Source: Methylobacterium sp. E-066 | Lineage (GTDB): Bacteria; Pseudomonadota; Alphaproteobacteria; Rhizobiales; Beijerinckiaceae | DNA: 64,000 nucleotides | NCBI RefSeq assembly: GCF_022829635.1 | Contig: NZ_JAKSYO010000156.1 | Coordinates: 62,001 to 126,000, forward strand | Reading direction: 5' to 3' | Part shown: positions 1 through 9,254 of the stretch, piece by piece | Position numbering within the stretch: position 1 is the first letter of the stretch | How the letters are laid out: every line of letters starts with the position of its first letter | Position numbers and translations under genes: made by a program | Notes under the pieces: generated by a model | What the model saw: the letters and a program-made list of their open reading frames with translations, nothing else | Told to the model about the DNA's origin: nothing | Database searches by the model: none

Positions 1-391
1 CCATGATCTCGACCTCCAGTCCGGGATGGCGCTCGGTCAGCCGGTGCATCCGCGAGGCCAGGAACACGCTGCCGAACCCGTCCGGGGCGCCGATCCGCAC
101 CGTGCCGGACACGGACTGAGCCCCCGCCTCGGTGGCGGTCTTGGCCGACAGGAAGGCGCTTTCCATGGCCTCGGCCACGCTCAGCAGGTGGGCGCCGTCC
201 TCGGTGAGCGCGTAGCCGAGGTTGCTGCGGTGGAACAGCCGGGCGCCGAGCCCGTCTTCCAAGGCGCGGATCCGCCGCCCGACCGTGGTGTGCTCGGTGC
301 CGGTGCGTCCCGCAGCGGCGCTCAGGGTTCCGGTGCGGGCCACCGCCAGGAAGAAGCGCAGATCGTCCCAGTTGCGCCCCGTCCGGCTCAT
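1..391 (-). CDS. LysR-family transcriptional regulator (N-terminal part, runs off the window)
   Basis: The minus strand from an ATG at 389-391 reads as the first 130 residues of a LysR regulator. It has the N-terminal winged helix-turn-helix (about residues 8-65: DDLRFFLAVARTGTLSAAA, then TVGRRIRALEDGLGARLF), the linker helix, and the beginning of the effector-binding domain (TVRIGAPDGFGS). The C-terminal half lies outside the window. It diverges from mmsA with about 120 bp between the starts, so it is a plausible regulator of mmsA or of itself. That is inferred from position only. A perfect 14-nt palindrome sits 16 nt upstream of its start. Confidence 0.85.
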   Translation of the reverse strand, partial: MSRTGRNWDDLRFFLAVARTGTLSAAAGRTGTEHTTVGRRIRALEDGLGARLFHRSNLGYALTEDGAHLLSVAEAMESAFLSAKTATEAGAQSVSGTVRIGAPDGFGSVFLASRMHRLTERHPGLEVEIM

Positions 392-406
392 GACCGCAAA
401 CCCGCT

Positions 407-420
407 GTGCATCGATGCAC
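407..420. promoter_or_regulatory. Palindrome between lysR and mmsA, possible operator
   Basis: GTGCATCGATGCAC is a perfect 14-nt palindrome in the 119-bp gap between the divergent LysR gene and mmsA. It lies just upstream of the LysR start codon. LysR proteins usually bind imperfect dyads with a T-N11-A core, so this could be their site or that of another dimeric regulator. No function is shown by sequence alone. Confidence 0.35.
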
Positions 421-510
421 GGCCGCTGTAAGCGCATCCGGCTTTATCGTTCAAGCGATCCTGTTAGGCTGCACCAAACCAAATCGAGAAACGACAACAG
501 GGAGGCGCTC

Positions 511-2007
<1,497 letters not shown>

Positions 2008-2018
2008 GGGCATTTCAA

Positions 2019-2262
2019 CCCTCCCCCCTCTGCGGGGGAGGGTGCCGCGCGGAGGCGCGGCGGGAGAGGGGCAGCGCGACGGTGCAGGATCTCGCGCCCG
2101 TCGCGACCTTTCCGGAAACGTCGCTCCCCTCTCCCGACCCCTGCTGACGCAGGGGCCACCCTCCCCCGCAGAGGGGGGAGGGAGCGCGCTCCTGCCCTTC
2201 CGGACCAGGACCTGCCGATACCGGCATGGCACCAAAGGGAGATGTGTGAACGTCGTAGCCCC
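2019..2262. repeat. Large imperfect palindromic intergenic repeat (family A, copy 1)
   Basis: The gap after mmsA holds an inverted repeat. The left arm (CCCTCCCCCCTCTGCGGGGG... from 2019) and right arm (to about 2183) are reverse complements of each other, and each arm contains smaller hairpins. A conserved tail follows to about 2262, containing CCGGCATGGCACC and GTGTGAACGTCGTAGCC. The same unit recurs at 12694-12927 and part of it at about 9098-9190. No coding capacity is evident. Confidence 0.75.
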
Positions 2263-2511
2263 AAGAGGGAGGAGAGCGCGACGCGTCTCGCCCGAACGCT
2301 GTGCCAAACACCTTGAAAGGGCTGGCTCCGAGATCATCGGGAACAGCCTATGTTTCGACGGAATCGGTGAGCGGAGCCGGCTGCGAATCGCTGTGGCGAT
2401 GCCGATAAAAGAACCAGAAATTGAATAGAGTTTGTGCCGTGTTAAACTTGACATTTTCCAGTTTATATCAGTCTATATGACTATATGTTGTTATATTTTA
2501 GGCTCGATAGT

Positions 2512-3543
2512 ATGGTGCCCCGGGTGCGATATGAGATCTTGGATGGGTTGAGAGGAGTTGCTGCAGTCGGGGTTATGCTTTTCCATCTGTCGATCATCGA
2601 TTTGCCGCTCGCGCCGCATGGCTATCTGGCGGTCGATTTCTTCTTTGTCCTGAGCGGCTTCGTCTTGTCCCACGCCTATGCCGGTCGGCTCAGCGCGATG
2701 CCGCTGGGTGATTTTATGCGGCTGAGGCTCATCCGGATGCTTCCGCTCAGCGTGCTGGGAGTGTTTGTCGGCAGTCTTTATTTCTTGATGAGATTTTATG
2801 TTCAGAACTATTCGCAATACGGATTGGCGGATATCACCATTGGAACCTTGTTCAACGCTGCCTTGCTGCCGAAGCCATGGACGAGTTCGGCGCCGACGGA
2901 CACGATCTTCACGACCAATACGCCCCTTTGGTCCTTGTCCCTCGAAATGCTCATGAACATCGTCTGGGCCGCGTTCTTCTACAGAGCGCGGTCGTCGATC
3001 CTGTTGCTTCTGGTGCTTGTGTCCGCGATCAGCATCACCGTTCTCGCCATCGAGAATGGGTCGGCCGATATCGGCGCCACCTGGCCCACCTATCCGGGCG
3101 GTCTCGCCCGGGTTGGATTCGGGTTCTTCATCGGTGTCGTCCTGTGGCGGTACCGGCCGGAACCTGATCGCGGCGGCTTTCTGCCCGAAATCGCGGCGGT
3201 TCTGCTCATCGCCGTCCTGTTCGTGCCGGATATCGGCCCGGAATTCGATATCTTCGCGATCCTCGTCGTGTTGCCGGCGATCATCTATCTCGCGGCCTGT
3301 TCGGATTATCGCAAGGAACGGGCGCTGTTCAGAGTCGCCGGTGCGCTGTCATACCCGCTCTACGCCATCCATGTTCCGATCCTGCAGTTCATGGTCGGCT
3401 TCATGAAGATCCTGCACCTGGAGGATCGCCGGGCGTTCGTCGCCATGCTCGCCGTGCTCGTGTGCATCGGGATCGCCTATGCGCTGGATCGATTGTACGA
3501 TCGCCCGGTGCGCAGGTTGTTGACGCAGGCGTTCGTCCGCTGA
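2512..3543 (+). CDS. Acyltransferase family 3 membrane protein (OafA/YrhL-like)
   Basis: The 343-residue product is an integral membrane acyltransferase-3 protein that would O-acylate an extracytoplasmic glycan or similar acceptor. The family signature is at the N-terminus: YEILDGLRGVAAVGVMLFH, with the RG and the conserved histidine, followed by HGYLAVDFFFVLSGFVL. About ten hydrophobic segments follow. The length matches stand-alone acyltransferase-3 proteins. ATG 2512 is preferred because the family motif starts right after it; ATG 2485 would add nine residues. Neither has a clear ribosome binding site. The gene and its AT-rich upstream region (2400-2510) have noticeably lower GC than the neighbours, which suggests horizontal acquisition. 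No glycan genes are adjacent, so the acceptor is unknown. Confidence 0.85.
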   Translation: MVPRVRYEILDGLRGVAAVGVMLFHLSIIDLPLAPHGYLAVDFFFVLSGFVLSHAYAGRLSAMPLGDFMRLRLIRMLPLSVLGVFVGSLYFLMRFYVQNYSQYGLADITIGTLFNAALLPKPWTSSAPTDTIFTTNTPLWSLSLEMLMNIVWAAFFYRARSSILLLLVLVSAISITVLAIENGSADIGATWPTYPGGLARVGFGFFIGVVLWRYRPEPDRGGFLPEIAAVLLIAVLFVPDIGPEFDIFAILVVLPAIIYLAACSDYRKERALFRVAGALSYPLYAIHVPILQFMVGFMKILHLEDRRAFVAMLAVLVCIGIAYALDRLYDRPVRRLLTQAFVR

Positions 3544-3556
3544 ACGTTCGCGGGTC

Positions 3557-5032
3557 TCACCTCAGCCGGTAATCCGCCATTCGCGCCCGCCGGGCGCTGC
3601 GGCGGTAGGCCATCACCGAGTCGGGCCACAGGGTCGTGTTGCGCCCCTGGGCATCGAGGTACCAGCTGCGGCAGCCGCCCGCCTGCCAGATGCTGTCGGC
3701 GAGCCGGGTCCGGATCCGGTCGAGGAACCGGGCCTGCGCCTCCTGGCGGACCTCGATGTCCCGGGCGCCCCGGCGCAGGGTCGCCAAGCAGTCGAGCACG
3801 TGCTGCACTTGAACCTCGATCATCGCGATGATCGAGTTGTGCCCCAGCCCGGTATTGGGCCCGAGCAGCATGAAGTAGTTGGGGAATCCCGCGACCGTGA
3901 TCCCCTGGTAGGCGCCCATCCCGTTGCCGGCCCAGGCATCGGCCAGGCGCAGGCCGTCGCGCCCGACGAGCTTCATCCGGGCGAAGCTGCCCGTCACGTC
4001 GAAGCCGGTGGCGTAGACGATCACGTCGAGCTCGTGGGCGATGCCGTCCGCCGTGGTCACACCGGACTCGGTGATCCGCGCGATGTCGGCGGTCTCAAGC
4101 GTGACGTTCGGGCGCTGGAGGGCCGGATAATACGTGTCGGAAATGAGCACGCGCTTGCAGCCGAGGCGGTAGTTCGGCGTCAGCTTCGCGCGCAGGTCCT
4201 TGTCCTTCACGGCCTTGGCAAGGTGGTGGCGGGCCAAGCCCTCGGCCTGCTTGGTCAACTTGGAGACCTTGGTGAAGCCGAACAGCGCGCGCAGCTCGTG
4301 CAGCCAGAACAGCCGCGCCCGCTCGATCTGCCGGAGGAACGGCAGGCGCCGGTAGCGCGCCTTCGTGGCCTCCGCGATGGCGTGGTCGTGCTTGGGCATG
4401 ATCCAGGGCGGGGTGCGCTGGAACAGGGTGAGGTGGGCCGCGACCTTGGCGAGTTCCGGCACGACCTGAATCGCGCTCGCCCCGGTGCCGATCACCCCGA
4501 CGCGCTTGCCCGTCAGGTCGACCGAATGGTCCCACGCCGCCGTGTGGAAGGCCGGACCCGCGAAGTCGTCCCGGCCGGACAGCGCGGGATAGGCCGGATG
4601 GTGCAAACCGCCCATGGCGGAGACGATCGAACGGGTCGTCAAAGGCCCGCGATCGGTCTCCACGTGCCAGAGGGCGTGCGCCTCGTCCCAGGTCGCCCCG
4701 GAGAACGCGGTGCCGAGCTGGATCAGGGGCATCAGGCCGTGGCGCTCGGCGGTCTCGCGGAGATAGGCCTGGATTTCCGGCTGCGGGGCGTACATCCGCG
4801 TCCAGTCGGCCTTGGGGGCGAAGGATAGCGAGTAGAGGTGCGAGGGCACGTCGCAGGCCGCGCCCGGATAGGTGTTCTCCCGCCAGGTTCCGCCGATATC
4901 GTCCCCCTTCTCGATCACCCGCAGGGGACCGATCCCGGCCTGCTTGCAGCGGATCGCCATCGCGAGGCCGGAGAAGCCGGCGCCGACGATCAGGACCTCC
5001 AGGGTCTCAGCGGCGGTTGCGTGCGCACTCAT
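3557..5032 (-). CDS. Flavin-containing Baeyer-Villiger-type monooxygenase
   Basis: The 491-residue product is an FAD- and NADPH-dependent monooxygenase. It has an N-terminal FAD Rossmann motif (VGAGFSG, about 16-22), GGTW (47-50), and a second nucleotide-binding motif (IGTGAS, about 181-186). The sequence at 157-168 (FAGPAFHTAAWD) fits the Baeyer-Villiger fingerprint FxGxxxHxxxW[PD] exactly. It would insert oxygen into a ketone or oxidise a heteroatom; the substrate is unknown. ATG 5032 overlaps the stop of the upstream esterase by 4 nt (ATGA), so the two are translationally coupled. With the SDR further upstream the set would oxidise an alcohol to a ketone, convert it to an ester and hydrolyse the ester. 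Confidence 0.9.
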   Translation of the reverse strand: MSAHATAAETLEVLIVGAGFSGLAMAIRCKQAGIGPLRVIEKGDDIGGTWRENTYPGAACDVPSHLYSLSFAPKADWTRMYAPQPEIQAYLRETAERHGLMPLIQLGTAFSGATWDEAHALWHVETDRGPLTTRSIVSAMGGLHHPAYPALSGRDDFAGPAFHTAAWDHSVDLTGKRVGVIGTGASAIQVVPELAKVAAHLTLFQRTPPWIMPKHDHAIAEATKARYRRLPFLRQIERARLFWLHELRALFGFTKVSKLTKQAEGLARHHLAKAVKDKDLRAKLTPNYRLGCKRVLISDTYYPALQRPNVTLETADIARITESGVTTADGIAHELDVIVYATGFDVTGSFARMKLVGRDGLRLADAWAGNGMGAYQGITVAGFPNYFMLLGPNTGLGHNSIIAMIEVQVQHVLDCLATLRRGARDIEVRQEAQARFLDRIRTRLADSIWQAGGCRSWYLDAQGRNTTLWPDSVMAYRRSARRARMADYRLR

Positions 5033-5937
5033 CGCGAAGACCTCCCCGATCCGCCCGCGTTCTGCGGGGCATGGACCTTCAGAAAGTCGGCGGCCTCGTC
5101 GAGGGAGGCCCGCGCCTCCGGCAGCATATGGGCGGCGAACTGCCAGGCATGCGACACGACCGGGAAGACCTTCAGCTCGGTCACGACCCCGGCCGCCCGG
5201 GCCTTCTCGGCCATGCGGATGGAATCGTCGCGCAAAACCTCCCGCTCGCCGACATGGAACAGCAGGGGTGGGTAGCCGGTCGGGTCGGCGTTGATCGGGG
5301 AGATCCGCGGATCGGCCGGGTCGGCCTTGCCGAGATACATGGTGCGGATCACCGCGAGCGCCCCGGGGTCGAACATGGCATCGCGCCACGCATTGGTGTG
5401 CCGCGAGCCGTCCTCGGAGACGAAGTCGGTGGCCGGCGAGAACAGGGCCGCGGCCCAGGGCAGGGGCAGGCCGCGCGCCCGCGCCTCGCCGATCAGCACC
5501 AGGGCCATGTTGGCGCCGGCCGACTCGCCGGCGATGCAGGCCGGCCCCTCGGCGCTGAACGCCTGCCAGACCGCCATCACATCCTCGACCGCCGCCGGGA
5601 ATGGGTGCTCGGGGGCGAGGCGATAATCGGGGACGAACAGCGTGAAGCCGCGATGGGCCAGCGCCCCGGTGACGGGCCGATGGGTCCGCGGCGAGCAGGC
5701 GATGAAGCCGCCGCCATGGATGTACAGCATCCTTAGCCCGGGGCCGGATTTCGGCCGGACCCATTCCCCCCGCACCCCGCCGAGAGTGCCCGGCTCGTAG
5801 GTGACGCCCTTGGGGTCGGGGAAGGCCGGCGCCTCGAAGATCCGGCGGAACGCGGCCGCGTCCCGGGCCTTCGACAGGGGGCCGCGGACTTTGTTCCGGA
5901 CCATCCAGGTGCCGAGATACGCACGCAGGCTCGCCAT
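5029..5937 (-). CDS. Alpha/beta hydrolase, hormone-sensitive-lipase family esterase
   Basis: The 302-residue product is an HSL (family IV) carboxylesterase. It has the oxyanion-hole motif HGGGF (about 74-78), DYRLAPEHPFPAA (about 104-116), and the nucleophile elbow GESAG with Ser139. The catalytic acid and histidine are probably near DPRISP and VVSHAWQF. No signal peptide is visible, so it should be cytoplasmic. It starts 1 nt after the stop of the SDR gene and overlaps the monooxygenase start by 4 nt, so it is the middle gene of a tight operon. Hydrolysis of the ester made by the monooxygenase is a reasonable inference. The family resembles LipR of the mycobacterial mymA operon. Confidence 0.88.
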   Translation of the reverse strand: MASLRAYLGTWMVRNKVRGPLSKARDAAAFRRIFEAPAFPDPKGVTYEPGTLGGVRGEWVRPKSGPGLRMLYIHGGGFIACSPRTHRPVTGALAHRGFTLFVPDYRLAPEHPFPAAVEDVMAVWQAFSAEGPACIAGESAGANMALVLIGEARARGLPLPWAAALFSPATDFVSEDGSRHTNAWRDAMFDPGALAVIRTMYLGKADPADPRISPINADPTGYPPLLFHVGEREVLRDDSIRMAEKARAAGVVTELKVFPVVSHAWQFAAHMLPEARASLDEAADFLKVHAPQNAGGSGRSSR

Positions 5938-5938
5938 C

Positions 5939-6790
5939 TCAGACCTTCCCGCCGGACAGGCGCACGATCGTCTTCCAGTAGCCCGCCGGCATCAGCCTCT
6001 GGATCAGGGCCGCGCTGTTCGCGTCCTTGCCGATCAGGATACGGGGCTGCCGGCGCTCGATGCCGCGGATGATCGCGGCCGCAGCGTCCTCGGGCGAGAG
6101 CGTCAGCAGCTTCCCGAACGCCTCCCGGGCCTTCTCGTCCTCGACCCGGGCGCGCTCGGCCGCTTCCGGGTCGGTGGGTGGCCGCGTGCCCCGAGCGCTG
6201 CGGGCGATGGCGGTGGCGACGCCGCCCGGATGGACGACCGTGACCCCGAGCCCGGTGCCGGCATATTCGTGCCGCAGGGCCTCGGTGAAGCCGCGCACCG
6301 CGAACTTGCTGGTGGCGTAGGCGACTTGGCCGGGCGGGGCGATCAGCCCGAACAGGCTCGACAGGTTGACGATCTGGGCCGCCGGCCGGGCGCGCAGCAT
6401 CGGCAGGAAGGCATGACACATCCGCACGACGGCGCGCAGGTTGATGTCCATCAGCCACTCGAAGTCTTCGAGATGCGTCTCGTCGAACCGCCCGCCCAGC
6501 GCCACGCCGGCATTGTTGATCAGCACGTCGAGGCGGCCGAAGCGGCCCGCGACCCAATCCGGGAGCTTTTGGATCGCCGCCGCATCCGCAAGGTCGAGAA
6601 CCTGAGTCTCCGCCGCGGCGCCGGCCGCGCGGGCCTTGCCGGCGATAGCGTCCAGGCCTGCCGCGTCGCGGTCCGCCAGCAGGAGGCTGCAGCCCTTGGC
6701 CGCCAAGCCCAGCGCCAGGGCGGCGCCGATGCCGCTCGCCGCGCCGGTGATGAGCACCACCGCGCCCGCGAGTTGGAGTTTCTGGGCCAA
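5939..6790 (-). CDS. Short-chain dehydrogenase/reductase (SadH-like)
   Basis: The 283-residue product is a classical SDR with the cofactor motif TGAASGIG (15-22), NNAG, the catalytic Ser (NLSS) and the YATSK catalytic pair. The start is a TTG at 6788-6790, chosen because a strong GGAGG ribosome binding site lies about 6 nt upstream and the Rossmann strand begins directly after it. In-frame codons further upstream are not supported. It is the promoter-proximal gene of the operon with the esterase and monooxygenase. It probably oxidises a secondary alcohol to the ketone used by the monooxygenase, though the direction is an inference. The divergent TetR gene and the 20-nt palindrome upstream suggest repression without inducer. 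Confidence 0.87.
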   Translation of the reverse strand: MAQKLQLAGAVVLITGAASGIGAALALGLAAKGCSLLLADRDAAGLDAIAGKARAAGAAAETQVLDLADAAAIQKLPDWVAGRFGRLDVLINNAGVALGGRFDETHLEDFEWLMDINLRAVVRMCHAFLPMLRARPAAQIVNLSSLFGLIAPPGQVAYATSKFAVRGFTEALRHEYAGTGLGVTVVHPGGVATAIARSARGTRPPTDPEAAERARVEDEKAREAFGKLLTLSPEDAAAAIIRGIERRQPRILIGKDANSAALIQRLMPAGYWKTIVRLSGGKV

Positions 6791-6857
6791 GCCTCGCCTC
6801 CCGTTGCGCCGGGCATGCCCGACGACCGCACGGGGATAGCCCCCGCCGCGCGGATTG

Positions 6858-6877
6858 TCTAGGGTGAATACCCTAGA
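6858..6877. promoter_or_regulatory. Perfect inverted repeat, likely TetR operator
   Basis: TCTAGGGT and ACCCTAGA are exact reverse complements separated by GAAT. They lie between the SDR start (6790) and the TetR start (6893), ending 15 nt before the TetR ATG. TetR proteins typically bind such short-spaced dyads in divergent promoters and control both directions. Binding by the adjacent regulator is inferred from symmetry and position. Confidence 0.7.
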
Positions 6878-6892
6878 TCGGATTTGGAGATC

Positions 6893-7534
6893 ATGCTGAA
6901 GGGCGACGGCCGAAGAGGGCGGGGGGGCGAAGGCCCGGAGCGACCCACCGGGACGCGGGAAAAAATCCTCGCGCAGAGCCTCGCGCTGTTCAACGCCCGC
7001 GGCCTCGGCCGGGTGACCACGGCGGAGATCGCCGCCGCCTCCGGAATCCGGGAGGGCAACCTCCAGTACCATTTTCCGCGCAAGAGCGGCTTGGTGGAGG
7101 CGCTGTTTGCCGCCTTCGAGGTCGAGGCGGAGGCGGTGGCCGGGCGCATGCCGGCCGATCCCGCCGCCCCGGAGGCGCTGCTCACCTATCAGCGCGGCTG
7201 GTTCGACCTGATCTGGCGCTATCGCTGCGTCTACCGCGACGGCATCGCCATGGTGGAGATCGCCCCGGCCCTGCGCCCGCGGGTCCATGCCCTGCGGGTG
7301 CGGACGCAGGCGCTCGCTCGTGGCGTGTTCGAGGCGGCCGTGCGGGCCGGGCGGCTGCGGATCGCGCCGGACGCGCTGGGGCGGCTCATCGACAATGCCT
7401 GGATCGTGTCGAGCCACTGGATGAGCCACCGGCTCCAGGGCGGCACCGAGCTGACCCAGGCCGATCTCGACTGGGGTTTCGCGCAAGTCAGCGACCTGTT
7501 CGCCCCCTACCTCGGGACCGATCGCCCGGGTTGA
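6893..7534 (+). CDS. TetR-family transcriptional regulator of the SDR-esterase-monooxygenase operon
   Basis: The 213-residue product has an N-terminal TetR helix-turn-helix (TREKILAQSLALFNARGLG, then VTTAEIAAASGI and NLQYHF at about 20-70). A divergent all-helical ligand-binding domain follows, with a TetR_C-like signature around the conserved WxxSHW. It diverges from the monooxygenase operon across a 102-bp gap containing a perfect 20-nt palindrome, so it is very probably the local, autoregulated repressor. ATG 6893 has GGAG only 3 nt upstream; a TTG at 6884 is an alternative start. The inducer is unknown and is presumably a ketone, alcohol or fatty-acid-like substrate of the operon. Confidence 0.87.
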   Translation: MLKGDGRRGRGGEGPERPTGTREKILAQSLALFNARGLGRVTTAEIAAASGIREGNLQYHFPRKSGLVEALFAAFEVEAEAVAGRMPADPAAPEALLTYQRGWFDLIWRYRCVYRDGIAMVEIAPALRPRVHALRVRTQALARGVFEAAVRAGRLRIAPDALGRLIDNAWIVSSHWMSHRLQGGTELTQADLDWGFAQVSDLFAPYLGTDRPG

Positions 7535-7590
7535 CGGGGACTTGGCCCGAACTTTCCATCCGACGGCCAAGCTCGAGACCCAAGGAACCG

Positions 7591-8838
7591 ATGCCCGACC
7601 GACTGATCCATGCCGGCCTCTCCGTGCTGTTGCTGCTGGCGATCGCCGCCCTGTTCTCCACCGACCGCCGGGCGATCCGCCCCCGGGTCGTGCTGACCGC
7701 CCTGGCCTTGCAGGTGGGCCTCGGTGCCCTGGTCCTGTTCCTGCCCGCCGGGCAGGCCGCGCTGAAGGCCGCCGCCGCCGTGGTGGCGACGGGGCTCTCA
7801 TACGGCGACCGCGGCACGGCCTTCCTGTTCGGCGGGCTGGTCGAGCCAAAGATGTTCGAGTTGTTCGGCGGCTCCGGCTTCATCCTGGCCCTGCGGGTGC
7901 TGCCGCAGATCCTGTACGTCTCGGCACTGATCGGAGTTCTCTACCATCTCGGCGTGATGCAGGCGCTCGCCCGGGGCCTCGGCGCGGTGCTGCGGCGGAT
8001 CCTCGGCACCTCGCCGATCGAATCGTTCTCGGCGGTGATCACCATCGCCATCGGCCAGAGCGAGATCGCGGTGGCGTTGCGCCCGTTCCTGCCGCTGCTC
8101 ACCGGAGCGGAGCTGTTCGCCGTGATGGCGAGCGGCGCCTCCTCCACCGCCGGGTCGATCCTGGCGGGCTACGCGGCGCTCGGGGTGCCGATGACCTACC
8201 TGCTCGCGGCCTCCGTGATGGCGATCCCCGGGGGGCTGCTCTACGCCAAGATCCTGATGCCCTCCACCGAGCCCACCCGGATCGCCACCACCCGCGTGGA
8301 GTTCGGCGAGACCCGGGCGGCCAACATCATCGAGGCGGCCGCCGACGGCACCCAGAAGGGCCTCGCGGTGGCGGTTTCGGTGGGCGCGATGCTGATCGCC
8401 TTCGTCGGCCTCATCGCCCTGGCGAACGGGATCGTGGGCTATCTCGGGGGCCTCGCCGGCTTTCCGGCGGCGTCGATCGAGGGCGTGCTCGGCTGGGCGC
8501 TCGCCCCGCTGGCCTGGCTCCTGGGCGTCCCCTGGGAGAGCGCCACCCTGGTCGGCGGCGCGATCGGCCAGAAACTCGCCTTCAACGAGTTCCTGGCCTA
8601 CGCCAACCTGTCGCCGAGCCTGAAGGGCGGTGCCCTCGACCCACGCTCCCAGGCGATCGTCTGCTTCGCCCTGTGCGGCTTCGCCAACTTCGCCTCGATC
8701 GCGATCCAGCTCGCGAGTTTTTCCAGCCTCGTCCCCGAGCGCCGGGCCGAGGTCGCCCGCTACGGGCTGCGGGCGATCCTGGCGGGGACGCTGTCGAACC
8801 TCACCAGCGCGGCGATCGCCGGGATGTTCGTGGCCTGA
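7591..8838 (+). CDS. Concentrative nucleoside transporter (NupC/CNT family)
   Basis: The 415-residue, strongly hydrophobic product matches the CNT family, which takes up nucleosides with H+ or Na+. Recognisable features are GGLVEPKMFELFGG, the SPIESFSAV region, the conserved GQSEIAVALRPF stretch, ASGASSTAGSILAGY (the nucleoside-binding re-entrant region) and the QKLAFNEFLAYANL block near the C-terminus. ATG 7591 is used because AAGGAACC just upstream is a fair ribosome binding site and the first hydrophobic helix follows within ten residues; an earlier in-frame ATG adds 20 polar residues. It is monocistronic, with repeats downstream and no nucleoside-catabolism gene adjacent. Confidence 0.9.
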   Translation: MPDRLIHAGLSVLLLLAIAALFSTDRRAIRPRVVLTALALQVGLGALVLFLPAGQAALKAAAAVVATGLSYGDRGTAFLFGGLVEPKMFELFGGSGFILALRVLPQILYVSALIGVLYHLGVMQALARGLGAVLRRILGTSPIESFSAVITIAIGQSEIAVALRPFLPLLTGAELFAVMASGASSTAGSILAGYAALGVPMTYLLAASVMAIPGGLLYAKILMPSTEPTRIATTRVEFGETRAANIIEAAADGTQKGLAVAVSVGAMLIAFVGLIALANGIVGYLGGLAGFPAASIEGVLGWALAPLAWLLGVPWESATLVGGAIGQKLAFNEFLAYANLSPSLKGGALDPRSQAIVCFALCGFANFASIAIQLASFSSLVPERRAEVARYGLRAILAGTLSNLTSAAIAGMFVA

Positions 8839-8952
8839 GAGGCTCCGATGTTCACACAGCGCACGGCGAAAGGCGCAGCGCTCGCTCCTCGCCCTTGCGG
8901 CTACGGACTACACAGGTTTGAAGCACAAGCGCTGTTGCAGGCCGCGACGCAC

Positions 8953-9049
8953 CCCCTCTCCCGTGCGGGAGAGGGTTGGGGTGAGGGGACAGGACTTTCC
9001 GGAGAGGTCGCATCCCTCACCCTGTCCCTCTCCCGCACGGGAGAGGGGA
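8953..9049. repeat. Imperfect palindromic intergenic repeat (family B)
   Basis: Between the CNT gene and the epimerase, a left arm (CCCTCTCCCGTGCGGGAG... from 8953) and a right arm (...CTCCCGCACGGGAGAGGG to 9049) form a long inverted repeat. Each arm holds its own short hairpin. A related CCCTCTCCC/GGGAGAGGG theme occurs in family A. Apart from this and the family A fragment next to it, the 8839-9254 gap shows nothing else. Confidence 0.7.
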
Positions 9050-9097
9050 CCCGCGCCTTCTGCACCCAAGGCATGATCACGGCTACGACGTTCGCAC

Positions 9098-9190
9098 ATC
9101 TCACTCTGGTGCCATGCCGGTACCGGCAGATCCTGGTCCGGAAGGGCAGGTGCGCTCTCCCTCCCCCGCAAAGGGGGGAGGGAGAGCCGC
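9098..9190. repeat. Partial copy of repeat family A
   Basis: This stretch carries TGGTGCCATGCCGGTACCGG, then TCCTGGTCCGGAAGGGCAG and a CCCTCCCCCGCAAAGGGGG hairpin. It is the reverse complement of the tail and right arm of the family A element at about 2165-2245, so it is a truncated, inverted copy of that repeat. Confidence 0.65.
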
Positions 9191-9254
9191 GGTGACCCCA
9201 GCGTATCCCGCCGACCCCGATGTGTGACTCCTCTAGGCCTGAGCAGAGGGCGCG

